Source: Microbacterium luteum (GTDB lineage Bacteria; Actinomycetota; Actinomycetes; Actinomycetales; Microbacteriaceae). Taken from it: 64,000 nucleotides of DNA. The number at the start of each line of letters is the position of its first letter. Position 1 is the stretch's first letter. This document shows, piece after piece, positions 32,905 through 41,685 of the stretch. Location of the stretch: contig NZ_CP063814.1 of NCBI RefSeq assembly GCF_015277875.1, forward strand, positions 2,108,001 to 2,172,000, read 5' to 3'. Under the pieces are notes generated by a model, which did no database searches, had not been told where the DNA came from, and saw only the letters and a list, made by a program, of their open reading frames with translations. The position numbers and the translations under genes are program-made.

Positions 32905-34823
32905 CCGCCGCCGACATCGACTACCTGATTCCCGGATACGACCTCGGTACCGGAGGAATCAGCCCCGCCGAGGTTCTGGGTCGGGGCCGCAACACCGACC
33001 TCATCGAGGACGCCACTGTCGCGCTCGCCGAAGCGCGCGTTCGCAAGTCCGGCGTTCTGGAGAAGCTCGACCAGTGGGCTGCGGAGGACCGGAACACCGA
33101 TGGCACGGGCGGTCGACCTGCGATGATCTCGTCGCGTGCCGTACTCACCGCATTCCTTCTCCTCGCGCGCGAGAGTTCGCCGATGCACGTACGACGAGCG
33201 GCTCTCCTGCTTCAGGTCAGGCTCACACCCGCGTCGCAGAAGCTGCTCGGACTTCCAGAAAGCGACAGTGAGCTCGTTCTCCCGAGCGCTTCGAAAGACC
33301 GCTGGTACAACAACACGATGCGCGCGTTCCAACGGATGAACTCGCGCATGGACCCGTACCCGCAGGAACGCTACACGGCGAAAACACACGAGATGATTCA
33401 AGCGATTCTAGACGCGCACGACCCAGTTCGATCCGAGAGGTACAAGGCGCGTCTGAACGAATTCACGCGCCTGTTCCTCCGCATGACCATCATGGAACAG
33501 CCTCGAGCCATCCGCCGCCGGTACAAGAAGCTTGACCTGTCGTTTGACCAGACATACGTCGGAACCCCCACCACCCGCGGGTTCTCTCACAACACCATCA
33601 AGAACAAGATCGCGGTCGAACGCAGCACCGCAGACTTCGGCAAGATTGCTCCCGGCCCCGTAGACGCATTCGCTGGCTGGCACGTCGGCAACGGTGAGCG
33701 CACTGACTACCAGCGTCACGAGGTCGACCAAACGAACCCGAAGGACAAGAAGAACTCGGGCAAGGTCTTCGACTGGGGCTGGGTCGCCAATCTAGCCGTA
33801 CGCGTGGACTCCGAGGCGCCCGGCACCAAACGATTCCCCACCCTCGTCGTCGCAGCAAGCCTGAGCATCCCGAATCGCGAAGTGGCAGAGGAAGCCGTCG
33901 ACCTGCTCCGGTCAGCAACGACACTTGGGATGGAGCCCGGGGTCGCCGACGCGGACAAGCAGTACTGGGCCAACAGCGTGCCCGGCCGACTACTCAAACC
34001 CGCCCTCGAGACCGGATTCACTCCGTCCACGGAGTACCGCGTCGACCGACTCGGAGTGCGAGGTGGACAGCACGGAGCGCTCGCAGTCGAAGGTGACATG
34101 TACTGCCCCTCGACACCGGCACCACTCCTCAATGCAACCAAAGACGCTCACGACGGCGTCATCGACATCGCGACATACAAGGCGCGCATCAAGAGCCGCA
34201 AAGCATTCGCCCTACACGTCAAAGACAAAGCGAAGTCCTCCAGCGCAAACGCGCTGTTGCGCTGCCCCGCGCTTGGGCCGAGCCCCAGCGTCACCTGCCC
34301 GCTCCGCGAGATGATGAAGTCCGCTACCAGAAAGGCGCGGCCGCACGTGGAGCCCGAGACGCTCGAAGAAGAGTTTCTCGACACGATCTGCAAGAAGCAT
34401 TCCGCCTCATTCGACCTCACCGCCATGCAGCAGCCGGCGCAGGCGTTCGACTACGGCACCGACGAGTGGGAAGAGTTTCACGAGCACGCCCGCAACACGG
34501 TGGAGTCAGAGAACCAGCAGCTCAAAGCATCGGGCGACGAGGACATCGAAACTGCCGGCCGACGCCGCGTCCGCGGCATCAGCGCCGCACAGATCATCAT
34601 CACTCTGCTGTTGGTCAACCACAACATTCGCAAGATTGCTTCGTTCCTCGACGACGAGCAGCGACGTGACCGCAAGAACAGCCCCGCCGAACCGTCGCCA
34701 ACTCGCCGCCGCGACCGTGCCTGGTTGAACAAGTACACCAAGACCAACGGCGACGGCGACATCCGCGTCCGCAACACGAAGGACCTCAAGCGATCCACGG
34801 AGCCGCAGCCTCTGCGCACGTGA
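32901..34823 (+). CDS. DDE-transposase-like protein of the recombinase module
   Basis: A 640-residue protein whose motif order suggests an RNase-H-fold transposase. First Asp in KKLDLSFDQTYVGTPTT (Asp216); second in EPGVADADKQYWAN (Asp350 or Asp352). DGDMYCP-like EGDMYCPSTPAPLL and RCPALGPSPSVTCPLR are cysteine-bearing segments. Glu is in ARNTVESENQQLKASG (Glu535, resembling the RNTVEgxN box of transposases). The N-terminal 200 residues are helical and may bind DNA. A highly basic tail ends the protein. It is the third coupled gene after two tyrosine-recombinase-like genes, an unusual mixture of two recombination chemistries. The assignment is based on pattern only. Confidence 0.6.
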   Translation: MTAADIDYLIPGYDLGTGGISPAEVLGRGRNTDLIEDATVALAEARVRKSGVLEKLDQWAAEDRNTDGTGGRPAMISSRAVLTAFLLLARESSPMHVRRAALLLQVRLTPASQKLLGLPESDSELVLPSASKDRWYNNTMRAFQRMNSRMDPYPQERYTAKTHEMIQAILDAHDPVRSERYKARLNEFTRLFLRMTIMEQPRAIRRRYKKLDLSFDQTYVGTPTTRGFSHNTIKNKIAVERSTADFGKIAPGPVDAFAGWHVGNGERTDYQRHEVDQTNPKDKKNSGKVFDWGWVANLAVRVDSEAPGTKRFPTLVVAASLSIPNREVAEEAVDLLRSATTLGMEPGVADADKQYWANSVPGRLLKPALETGFTPSTEYRVDRLGVRGGQHGALAVEGDMYCPSTPAPLLNATKDAHDGVIDIATYKARIKSRKAFALHVKDKAKSSSANALLRCPALGPSPSVTCPLREMMKSATRKARPHVEPETLEEEFLDTICKKHSASFDLTAMQQPAQAFDYGTDEWEEFHEHARNTVESENQQLKASGDEDIETAGRRRVRGISAAQIIITLLLVNHNIRKIASFLDDEQRRDRKNSPAEPSPTRRRDRAWLNKYTKTNGDGDIRVRNTKDLKRSTEPQPLRT

Positions 34824-34988
34824 CAGCGAGAACCGCTCGCCTAACATCCGCCGCTATCAAGCCGGCAAGCAGACCGCACGACAGGGGGTGTTTGTCGACC
34901 CCGAAAACACCCGATACCGCTTCGCGAACGTGCGAAACCGCAGACTGAGAACCGAAGTACCCCTCGAACCCGCGCGAAATCCACCACA

Positions 34989-35029
34989 AACAAGAAGACC
35001 CCCTGCGATGCGCAGGGGGTCTTCTTGTT
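34989..35029. terminator. Perfect 19-bp hairpin at the right end of the island
   Basis: AACAAGAAGACCCCCTGCG pairs without mismatch with CGCAGGGGGTCTTCTTGTT across a 3-base loop and has T-rich flanks on both sides. It ends the recombinase transcript and, read from the other side, the tRNA-Pro transcript. The rest of 34824-34988 contains no gene that I can support. Confidence 0.85.
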
Positions 35030-35047
35030 TTCCGACCTCCGCGGGCT

Positions 35048-35080
35048 GTTCTGCTAACAGTTTTGCCAACAGCCCTCCGG
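35048..35080 (-). repeat. Right terminal inverted repeat of the island
   Basis: On the minus strand this reads CCGGAGGGCTGTTGGCAAAA followed by CTGTTAGCAGAAC and mirrors 12690-12720. Its CCGG (35077-35080) directly follows the tRNA-Pro discriminator base. Confidence 0.65.
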
Positions 35081-35154
<74 letters not shown>

Positions 35155-35185
35155 GAGTTCGGACCGCAATCCGAACAACTCCCCT

Positions 35186-35215
35186 ATCCTAGCCGCAACG
35201 GCACCCCGCTGCGAA
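35186..35215 (-). promoter_or_regulatory. Promoter of tRNA-Pro
   Basis: On the minus strand TAGGAT (35191-35186) forms a good actinobacterial -10, with TTCGCA (35215-35210, revcomp TGCGAA) 18 bases upstream as a weak -35. Transcription would start near 35179, about 25 bases before the tRNA. Confidence 0.5.
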
Positions 35216-35272
35216 CCACGCCGACGCCCGGGCGTTGCACCGCCCACCTTGCCCGCGAGTAGCCTCGACGGG

Positions 35273-36658
35273 ATGGCTGACGACACCGGGACGGCACGGC
35301 TCGCGCCGCGGTCCGTCGGCGCCGTCGCGGGTCTCGTGCTCGCCACGGTCGGCACGGCCCTCCCCTTGTCGATGGCGGCACCCACGCTCTCCACCACCGC
35401 CGAGCTCTACGGCACGACGACCGCGGACACCACGTGGGTGCTCACCACGACGCTCATCGTCGCGACGGTCTCCGCACCGGTCATCGGCCGCCTCGGCGAC
35501 AATCACTCGCCGCGGCGCATCCTGCTCTTCGTCCTCCCGATCATCGCGCTCGGACTCTTCCTCGCCGGAAGCGCGGCGACCCTCACCCAGCTGATCCTCG
35601 CCCGCGCCCTGCAGGGTCTCGCCGGCGGCGTGCTTCCCCTCGCACTGTCGCTGACACAGCGGATCGTGCCACCACGCCGCCGCGCGCTGTGGGTCGGGAT
35701 CCTCGCCAGCACGTTCGCCTCGGGAACCGCCCTCGGTGCGGTGCTGGCCGGTGTGCTCGTCAACGCCTGGGGCACTCCCGCCCTGGCATGGCTGCCGCTC
35801 GCGATCGTCGTCATCGCCGAGATCGCGCTCCTCGCCTTCCTCCCCGCCACGCCCGCGTCTGGCAGCCGACGCCTGCACGTGCGCGCATCCCTCGCGCTCG
35901 GAGCAGGGGGCGTTGCCCTGCTCCTCGCGATCACGGAGGCCCCGAAGCTCCCCTCCCCCTTCGTGACCGTTCCGCTGCTGCTGGCGGCGGGGCTCGCGGC
36001 CCTCGCCGGCTGGGCGCGTACCCAGTACCGCGGCGACACGCCCCTGTGGGATCGCACCGCCTGGCGGCGTCGTCGCTCACTCGTCGCGGCACACCTCATG
36101 GCGCTCCTCGGCGGCGCGGCACTGTTCGCCACGTTCGTCGCCCTTCCCGCGTTCGTCGAGTCGGACGACGGTCTCGGGCGGTCGGTCGCGATCGGCGGGG
36201 CACTCCTTCTCCCGGCAACAGCGGCCATCGCCGCCGTCGGACCCCTCGCAGGCCTCTTGCGCCGACGTCTCGGAAGGCGCGGTACCGCCCTGGTCGGCGC
36301 GGCCGCGGCGACGACCGGGGCGACGCTGCAATGGATGGCCCCGCACGAGATCCCCGTCCTGCTCGCCGGCTCCGCGCTGCTGGGTGCCGGAGTGGCCGTC
36401 ACCTTCGCCGCGGCGCTGACCGTCTCGATCGAACTCGCCTCGGCCGACGACGTGGCCACCGCATCCGCCCCGAACATCGTCGCTCGTCAGCTCGGCGGCG
36501 CACTCGGGGCCGGGACCGCCGGCGCCGTCCTGGCCGTGTCCGCGACCGGCACCCGATTCGACGCAGCGTTCGGGATCATCGCGGCTCTCAGCGCCGCTGT
36601 CGCCGTCGCCACGATCGGGCTTCCGCGCAGCCGCTCGCGAGTACGCTCGACGGGATGA
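35273..36658 (+). CDS. MFS transporter (DHA2-like drug exporter)
   Basis: A 461-residue inner-membrane protein with about 12 hydrophobic segments. Motif A is seen as IGRLGDNHSPRRILL after the second segment, and LARALQGLAGGVLPLALSL matches the family's helix 4 (RxxQGxGG). This points to the proton-driven EmrB/QacA (DHA2) branch, which exports drugs or other amphipathic compounds; the substrate is unknown. The start at 35273 follows the divergent tRNA promoter region; a longer reading back to 35096 would run through the tRNA. It overlaps the next gene by 4 bases (ATGA). Confidence 0.88.
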   Translation: MADDTGTARLAPRSVGAVAGLVLATVGTALPLSMAAPTLSTTAELYGTTTADTTWVLTTTLIVATVSAPVIGRLGDNHSPRRILLFVLPIIALGLFLAGSAATLTQLILARALQGLAGGVLPLALSLTQRIVPPRRRALWVGILASTFASGTALGAVLAGVLVNAWGTPALAWLPLAIVVIAEIALLAFLPATPASGSRRLHVRASLALGAGGVALLLAITEAPKLPSPFVTVPLLLAAGLAALAGWARTQYRGDTPLWDRTAWRRRRSLVAAHLMALLGGAALFATFVALPAFVESDDGLGRSVAIGGALLLPATAAIAAVGPLAGLLRRRLGRRGTALVGAAAATTGATLQWMAPHEIPVLLAGSALLGAGVAVTFAAALTVSIELASADDVATASAPNIVARQLGGALGAGTAGAVLAVSATGTRFDAAFGIIAALSAAVAVATIGLPRSRSRVRSTG

Positions 36659-37035
36659 GCGAGAGCGCACGGGTGGACGCGTGGCTGTGGGCGGTGCGCG
36701 TCTACAAGACGCGGTCCGCCGCGACCACGGCGTGCCGTGCCGGACACGTGCGCGTCAACGGCGACCGCGCCAAGGCCGCCCAGCCCGTTCGCCCCGGCGA
36801 CGAACTGCGCGTGCGCATCAACGGATTCGACCGTCACCTCGTGGTCCGTCAGGCCATCACCAAGCGCGTCGGTGCGCCCGCTGCCGCCGCAGCCGTGGAG
36901 GACCGCACTCCGCCGCCTCCCCCACGCACCGAGGTGCCGTTCGTGCCCGTCCGCGATCGTGGGGCCGGGCGCCCGACCAAGCGCGAGCGGCGCGAGATCG
37001 ACCGCCTGCGCGGCCGCGACGGCGACGACCGCTGA
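36655..37035 (+). CDS. S4-domain RNA-binding protein (Hsp15-like)
   Basis: A 126-residue protein with an N-terminal S4 fold: VDAWLWAVRVYKTRSAATTA then CRAGHVRVNGDRAKAAQPV, the RNA-binding loop seen in Hsp15/YrfH, which rescues stalled 50S subunits bearing peptidyl-tRNA. The C-terminal 45 residues are basic and proline-rich (PPPPPRTEVPF; GRPTKRERREIDRLRGR). ATG overlaps the stop of the upstream transporter gene, so the two are co-transcribed although functionally unrelated. Confidence 0.9.
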   Translation: MSESARVDAWLWAVRVYKTRSAATTACRAGHVRVNGDRAKAAQPVRPGDELRVRINGFDRHLVVRQAITKRVGAPAAAAAVEDRTPPPPPRTEVPFVPVRDRGAGRPTKRERREIDRLRGRDGDDR

Positions 37036-37061
37036 CGACGCGGCCCCACGCGTTGCGGTGA

Positions 37062-37973
37062 TCAGTCCACGTCGAGCAGATCGCGCAGCCAACGCGCGCC
37101 CCGAACCCGGCCGCCCACCTCGACGATCCGTTCCGACAGGCCGCGATCGCTCGTCACCACGATCACGTCGTGACCCCGGCCGCGAAACTCCGCCGCGACC
37201 GACACGATCGTGTCGTCGCCCTCGCCCGGCGCCGCCACGACCTCGACGCCGGCGATCTCGGTCGACACCGCGCGCGCCTGCCCCTCGACGACGGCGGTCC
37301 AGCGCGGGAACCACACGTCGCCCTCCAGCCACAGGGCATCGGCCGGCACACCGCGCGACGCGCGCCGCGAAACCCGGTCGAGCAGTCGTGACGCGGCGCC
37401 GGCACGGTCGCGCCACCACCCGTCGGGCACCGATCCGACCACGTTCGCCACGTCGACGACCACAACCGGATGCCGCGGCAACAGGCTGCGCAACAGCGGC
37501 CACGATGCGGCGAAACCGGGGTGCAGCGGCAGCGCGTCGACGTCGTCGATCGGAACCCACGCGAGCTCGAGCGACTCGGGGTCGGAGATCACCGGCGTGA
37601 ACGGCTCGACGACGTCGGCGACAAGCGTCGTGTACGTCCAGACACCGACGTCGAGCACGCTCTCCAGCCGCGCCCGCACCGCTCCGTCGGGGACGCCGGC
37701 CTCCTCCTGCGCCTCGCGGATCGCGCCGGTCGCCGCATCTTCACCCTGATGGCGGGCACCACCGGGCAGAGCCCACGTGCCACCGAAGTGACTCCAGCCC
37801 ACGCGGTGCTGCAGCAGCACGCCGCGATCGGCATCCAGAGCCAGAAGTCCCGCGGCGCCGAAGCGCCCCCAGTAGCGCTGGCCGTCCGGCGCTTCCACCC
37901 AGGCGTCACCCGGGTCGCGCGGGCCGTGTGGCCGGCGCGGCTCACCGGGTTCGGGAGGGAGGATCGTCACCAC
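37062..37973 (-). CDS. NUDIX hydrolase fused to an NYN/PIN-like nuclease domain
   Basis: A 303-residue two-domain protein. Residues ~40-165 form a NUDIX domain with the box GGARHQGEDAATGAIREAQE followed by EAG (GX5EX7REUXEEXG). Residues ~170-303 look like an NYN/PIN-type ribonuclease domain: VVVVDVANVVGSVPDGWW (first Asp, Asn), VVAAPGEGDDTIVSVAAEFR (acidic centre) and VIVVTSDRGLSERI (Ser-Asp). The combination suggests hydrolysis of a nucleotide or RNA-linked substrate. It ends just before the S4 gene (convergent, 27-base gap), so no extra terminator is seen. Confidence 0.8.
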   Translation of the reverse strand: MVTILPPEPGEPRRPHGPRDPGDAWVEAPDGQRYWGRFGAAGLLALDADRGVLLQHRVGWSHFGGTWALPGGARHQGEDAATGAIREAQEEAGVPDGAVRARLESVLDVGVWTYTTLVADVVEPFTPVISDPESLELAWVPIDDVDALPLHPGFAASWPLLRSLLPRHPVVVVDVANVVGSVPDGWWRDRAGAASRLLDRVSRRASRGVPADALWLEGDVWFPRWTAVVEGQARAVSTEIAGVEVVAAPGEGDDTIVSVAAEFRGRGHDVIVVTSDRGLSERIVEVGGRVRGARWLRDLLDVD

Positions 37974-38056
37974 GTCAAGACTGGCACACCCCGATGTCGG
38001 TCGAGGTCGTCAGAAACGCAACCCTCAGCATCCACTCTGCGCCTCTCCCCTTGCGG

Positions 38057-38259
38057 CATGTCCCCTTTTCCGTCGCTATCAGCCCTCACAACGACAGAAA
38101 GTGGGACATGGGCGCCACCACCCGCAGGAAGGCATGTCCCAATATCTGCTGTTCTGCCGGCCCACACCGACAGAAAGTGGGACATGGATGCCGCCCGCCG
38201 GAAGGTATGTCCCAATATCTGCTGTTCTGCCGGCCCACACCGACAGAAAGTGGGACATG
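38057..38259. repeat. Three 54-bp palindrome-ended repeats
   Basis: Copies lie at 38057-38110, 38133-38186 and 38206-38259, with 22- and 19-base spacers. Each starts CATGTCCC and ends GGGACATG (first base T in copy 3), so each could fold into a stem. Copies 2 and 3 are otherwise identical, with TTCTGCCGGCCCACACCGAC inside; copy 1 has a diverged centre but keeps the ends and the CGACAGAAAGTGGGACATG tail. The 322-base gap 37974-38295 between the NUDIX gene and der is filled by this array, and I see no gene in it. Confidence 0.9.
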
Positions 38260-38295
38260 GCTGGGGAGAAGCGCCTCGCCTCAGGCGGGGAGGGG

Positions 38296-39822
38296 TCAGG
38301 ACCGCTGGCGGCGTTCCCGGATGCGCATGTTCAGCACGATCGGCGAACCCTCGAAGCCGTAGATCTCGCGCAGGCGCCGCTGGATGAACCGGCGATAGCC
38401 CGGGTCGAGGAAGCCCGTGGTGAACAGCACGAATGTGGGCGGTCGGCTCGCTGCCTGCGTGCCGAAGAGAATGCGGGGCTGCTTGCCGCCACGCAGCGGG
38501 TGGGGATGCTCGGCCACGAGCTCCGAGAGGAACGCGTTGAACTTGCCGGTCGGGATGCGCTGATCCCACGACGTGAGGGCGGTCTCCAGCGCGGGCACGA
38601 GCTTGTCGAGGTGACGGCCGGTCTTCGCGGAGATGTTCACGCGAGGCGCCCAGGCGACGTGCGCGAGGTCGCGCTCGATCTCCCGTTCGAGGAACCGCCG
38701 CCGGTCCTGCGCGTCCATGTCGTCGTCGTTCAGGCGATCCCACTTGTTGTAGGCGATCACGAGCGCCCGGCCCGATTCGAGCACGAGGTCGATGATGTTC
38801 AGGTCCTGCACGCTGATCGGCTGGGTCACGTCGATCACGACGACCGCAACCTCCGCCTTCTCGAGCGCCGCCGACGTGCGCAGCGATGCGTAGAAGTCGG
38901 CGCCCTGCGACAGGTGCACACGCCTGCGGATGCCGGCCGTGTCGACCAGGCGCCACATCTTGCCGCCCAGCTCGACGATCTCGTCCACCGGGTCGCGGGT
39001 GGTGCCCGCGAGCTCGTTCACGACGACCCGCTCTTCACCGGCCGCCTTGTTCAGCAGCGATGACTTTCCGACGTTCGGGCGGCCGAGGATCGCGACCCGG
39101 CGCGGTCCGCCGATCTCGGCGGATGCCACGGCCGAGACGGTCGGGAGCACCTTCATGATCTCGTCGAGGAGGTCGGCGACCCCGCGACCGTGGATCGCCG
39201 AGACCGGGTGCGGCTGACCGAGACCCAGGTTCCACAGCGCTGCCGCCTCGGGCTCCTGCCGGGCGTCGTCGATCTTGTTGGCGACGAGGAACACCGGCTT
39301 GCCGCTCTTGCGGAGGAGCTTGACGACGTGCTCGTCGGTGGAGGTCGCCCCCACCATCGCGTCGACGACGAACAGCACCACGTCGGACAGATCGATCGCC
39401 ACCTCGGCCTGCGCGGCGACGGACGCGTCGATGCCACGGGCATCCGGCTCCCACCCGCCGGTGTCCACGAGGGAGAAGCGACGGTCGAGCCACTCGGCCT
39501 TGTACGTGACTCGGTCGCGCGTGACACCGGGGGTGTCCTCGACCACGGCCTCACGACGGCCGAGGATGCGGTTCACGAGCGCCGACTTGCCGACGTTCGG
39601 GCGCCCGACGATCGCCACGACGGGCAGCGCCGGCAGATACTCGATGCCGTCCTCGCCCACCACGGCACCATCCAGCAGCGCGGCGTCCTCGTCGTCGAGA
39701 TCGTAGTCCTGCAACGACGCGCGCAGCGCGGTCGCCCGCTGGTCGGCGAGCTCATCGTCCATGTCGGCGAGCGTGGCCTCGAGATCGTCGGGGCCGGCGG
39801 TGTATTCCTCGTCGGCGGCCAT
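38296..39822 (-). CDS. der: Ribosome biogenesis GTPase Der (EngA)
   Basis: A 508-residue double GTPase needed for 50S assembly. After an acidic ~70-residue N-terminal extension typical of actinobacteria come G domain 1 ([42 protein letters not shown]) and G domain 2 ([44 protein letters not shown]). The C-terminal KH-like domain ends RIRERRQRS. The ATG overlaps the cmk stop (TGATG). It is the last gene of the long minus-strand operon. Confidence 0.96.
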   Translation of the reverse strand: MAADEEYTAGPDDLEATLADMDDELADQRATALRASLQDYDLDDEDAALLDGAVVGEDGIEYLPALPVVAIVGRPNVGKSALVNRILGRREAVVEDTPGVTRDRVTYKAEWLDRRFSLVDTGGWEPDARGIDASVAAQAEVAIDLSDVVLFVVDAMVGATSTDEHVVKLLRKSGKPVFLVANKIDDARQEPEAAALWNLGLGQPHPVSAIHGRGVADLLDEIMKVLPTVSAVASAEIGGPRRVAILGRPNVGKSSLLNKAAGEERVVVNELAGTTRDPVDEIVELGGKMWRLVDTAGIRRRVHLSQGADFYASLRTSAALEKAEVAVVVIDVTQPISVQDLNIIDLVLESGRALVIAYNKWDRLNDDDMDAQDRRRFLEREIERDLAHVAWAPRVNISAKTGRHLDKLVPALETALTSWDQRIPTGKFNAFLSELVAEHPHPLRGGKQPRILFGTQAASRPPTFVLFTTGFLDPGYRRFIQRRLREIYGFEGSPIVLNMRIRERRQRS

Positions 39823-40556
39823 CAGCGCACCCCTCCCTCGGCGATGACGCCGAGCACGGCGTCGACGGTCTGCTCGAAGTCGAGCTCGGTCGAGTCGACA
39901 ACCGTCACGCCTTCTGCGGCGGTGAGGAAGTCGACGACCTTCGAATCGGCGGAGTCGCGACGACGCAGCGCGTCTGCGACAGCCGTGGTGTCGTCGCCGG
40001 TGAGCTCGGCGCTGCGGCGCGCGGCGCGCACCTCGGGGGCGGCGGTCAGCAGGATGCGCACCGGCGCATCCGGGGCCACGACCGTGGTGATGTCACGCCC
40101 TTCGACGACGACGCCAGCGCGGCCGGATCCGGCGACCATGGCGCGGAACATGGCGTTGACGGACTGGCGCACGGCCGGCACGCGGGCAACGCCGCTGACG
40201 GCCTCCGTCACCCGGGTCTGTCTGATCGCATCGGTCACGTCGACGTCGCCGACACGCACCCAGTACCGGTCGGGGTCGAGCGAGATGGCGTACTCGAAGT
40301 CGCCGGTCGCATCGAGGACGGCGGCGGAATCGGAGGTGTCGACGCCGCGCTCGACGGCGTGCCATGCGAGCGCACGATATGCCGCTCCGGTGTCGAGGTA
40401 GCCGAAGCCGAGCCGGCGGGCGACCTCCTTCGACACGCTCGACTTGCCGCTGCCGGCGGGACCGTCGACCGCGACGATGGTCACGGGTGAGGTCTCGGCA
40501 GACGGCGGCGTGGGTGCGGGTGGTGTGGCCCCCGCGGGCGTGGACAGATCAGTCAT
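39822..40556 (-). CDS. cmk: Cytidylate kinase
   Basis: A 244-residue P-loop kinase that phosphorylates CMP and dCMP. A Pro/Ala-rich N-terminal extension precedes Walker [36 protein letters not shown] is the nucleotide-monophosphate site, and [20 protein letters not shown] contains the family's GRDIGT-like motif. Its start overlaps tyrA by 8 bases and its stop overlaps der, an arrangement common in actinobacteria. Confidence 0.95.
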   Translation of the reverse strand: MTDLSTPAGATPPAPTPPSAETSPVTIVAVDGPAGSGKSSVSKEVARRLGFGYLDTGAAYRALAWHAVERGVDTSDSAAVLDATGDFEYAISLDPDRYWVRVGDVDVTDAIRQTRVTEAVSGVARVPAVRQSVNAMFRAMVAGSGRAGVVVEGRDITTVVAPDAPVRILLTAAPEVRAARRSAELTGDDTTAVADALRRRDSADSKVVDFLTAAEGVTVVDSTELDFEQTVDAVLGVIAEGGVR

Positions 40557-41685
40557 GGGTTGTACTCGCTATCTTCCAGCCGCGCGCCTGCAGTCCGTCG
40601 ACGCAGCGATGCACGACGCCCGGGGCGACGCTGATCTCGGCGAGACCGAACTGCGCGCCCGGGGAGTGTTCCAGGCGCAGGTCCTCGACGTTCACGTCGA
40701 GGTCGCCGAGGTCGCCGAACAGCCGGCCGAGCTGCCCGGCACGGTCGTCGACCATGACGACGACGCTCTCGAAACGACGGTTCTGGCCATGTTTTCCGGG
40801 GAGGCGCTCGACGCCGTCGTTGCCGCGCCGGATGGCATCGGCCACGGCGCGGCGGGCGCCGGTGGCTTCGGGGTCGCGGAGCGCATCCGCCACCTGCGTG
40901 AGGTCCGCGGCGAGCTCGTCGAGAACGTCGACGACCGGCGCCGCATTGGCGCCGAGGATCTGGACCCACAGTTCGGGGGCGGACGCCGCGATTCGGGTGG
41001 TGTCGCGCACGCCCTGCCCGGCCAGGCGCAGCGACCCCTCCGGGGCCTCGACGAACCGGCCCGCGAGCAGGCTGGCGACCAGCTGCGGCACGTGGGAGAC
41101 CAGGGCGACGGAGTGGTCGTGCTCCTCGGGCGACATCTCGATGGGCGTGGCTCCGAGGTCGAGGATGAGGCCCTCGACGACCGCGAGGTCGGCTGCGCGG
41201 GTCTCGCGATCACGGCAGACGACCCAGGGACGGCCGATGAAGATGTCCGCACGTGCGGAGATCGCTCCCCCGCGCTCACGGCCCGCCAGCGGATGCGACC
41301 CGATGTAGCGCGTGAGGTCGACGCCGCGCTCGCGCAGCGCCCTGAGCGGCTCGAGCTTCACGCTGGCGACGTCGGTGACCACGGCGTCCGGGAAACGGGC
41401 GAGCTCGGCGGCGACGACGTCGGCGGTGACATCCGGCGGCACGGAGACGACCACCAGCGACGGATCGTCGGTCTTGCGGGCGGCACGGCCGGCGCCGTAG
41501 TCGATCGCCAGACGAAGCTGCGCCGGCGACGTGTCGGCGAGCACGACGTCGACGCCGAGGGCGACGAGCGCGTGCCCGATGCTCGCGCCGAGCAGTCCCG
41601 CCCCGACGACGCGCACGGTCCCCGACGAGCGCGCCGACAGGCGGTCGCTGCCGCCGGCGCGTGGCTGATCGAAGGCGTCGGTCAC
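40549..41685 (-). CDS. tyrA: Prephenate dehydrogenase with ACT-like C-terminus
   Basis: A 378-residue NAD(P)-dependent enzyme of tyrosine synthesis that oxidatively decarboxylates prephenate. The nucleotide-binding motif is [19 protein letters not shown]; catalytic-region landmarks are [14 protein letters not shown] and [15 protein letters not shown]. The last ~80 residues ([20 protein letters not shown] then [14 protein letters not shown]) look like an ACT domain for feedback by tyrosine. It overlaps rluB by 4 bases at its start. Confidence 0.93.
   Translation of the reverse strand: MTDAFDQPRAGGSDRLSARSSGTVRVVGAGLLGASIGHALVALGVDVVLADTSPAQLRLAIDYGAGRAARKTDDPSLVVVSVPPDVTADVVAAELARFPDAVVTDVASVKLEPLRALRERGVDLTRYIGSHPLAGRERGGAISARADIFIGRPWVVCRDRETRAADLAVVEGLILDLGATPIEMSPEEHDHSVALVSHVPQLVASLLAGRFVEAPEGSLRLAGQGVRDTTRIAASAPELWVQILGANAAPVVDVLDELAADLTQVADALRDPEATGARRAVADAIRRGNDGVERLPGKHGQNRRFESVVVMVDDRAGQLGRLFGDLGDLDVNVEDLRLEHSPGAQFGLAEISVAPGVVHRCVDGLQARGWKIASTTHD

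Larger units (their letters stand above)
12694..35076. mobile_element. 22.4-kb genomic island inserted between tRNA-Pro and its terminator
   Basis: The island is bounded by imperfect inverted repeats (TGGGCTGTTGGCA... at the left, its near-complement ending GCCAACAGCCCT at the right) and flanked on both sides by CCGG. The right end touches tRNA-Pro(GGG); the left end touches a tRNA-style terminator hairpin. Cargo, left to right: UDG/nuclease-like/OLD operon, LURP-one-like protein, SRPBCC protein, type I restriction-modification genes, HTH/antitoxin-like protein, metallophosphoesterase, and an IS21-split helicase-associated gene. The last block is a recombinase module (small protein, two tyrosine-recombinase-like proteins, DDE-like protein). 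Recombinase genes next to one end are typical of integrative elements. The boundaries come from direct sequence comparison; the mobility and the empty-site reconstruction are inference. Confidence 0.65.

Noticed and set aside
30905..34823. Tn554-type TnpA-TnpB-TnpC transposon
   Set aside because: Gene number and sizes are superficially similar, but the large third protein lacks tyrosine-recombinase residues and shows DDE-like motifs instead, and the ends differ from what I know of Tn554.
38057..38259. CRISPR array
   Set aside because: Only three copies, the repeats (54 bp) are longer than the spacers (19-22 bp), the first copy has a diverged centre, and no cas genes are present.
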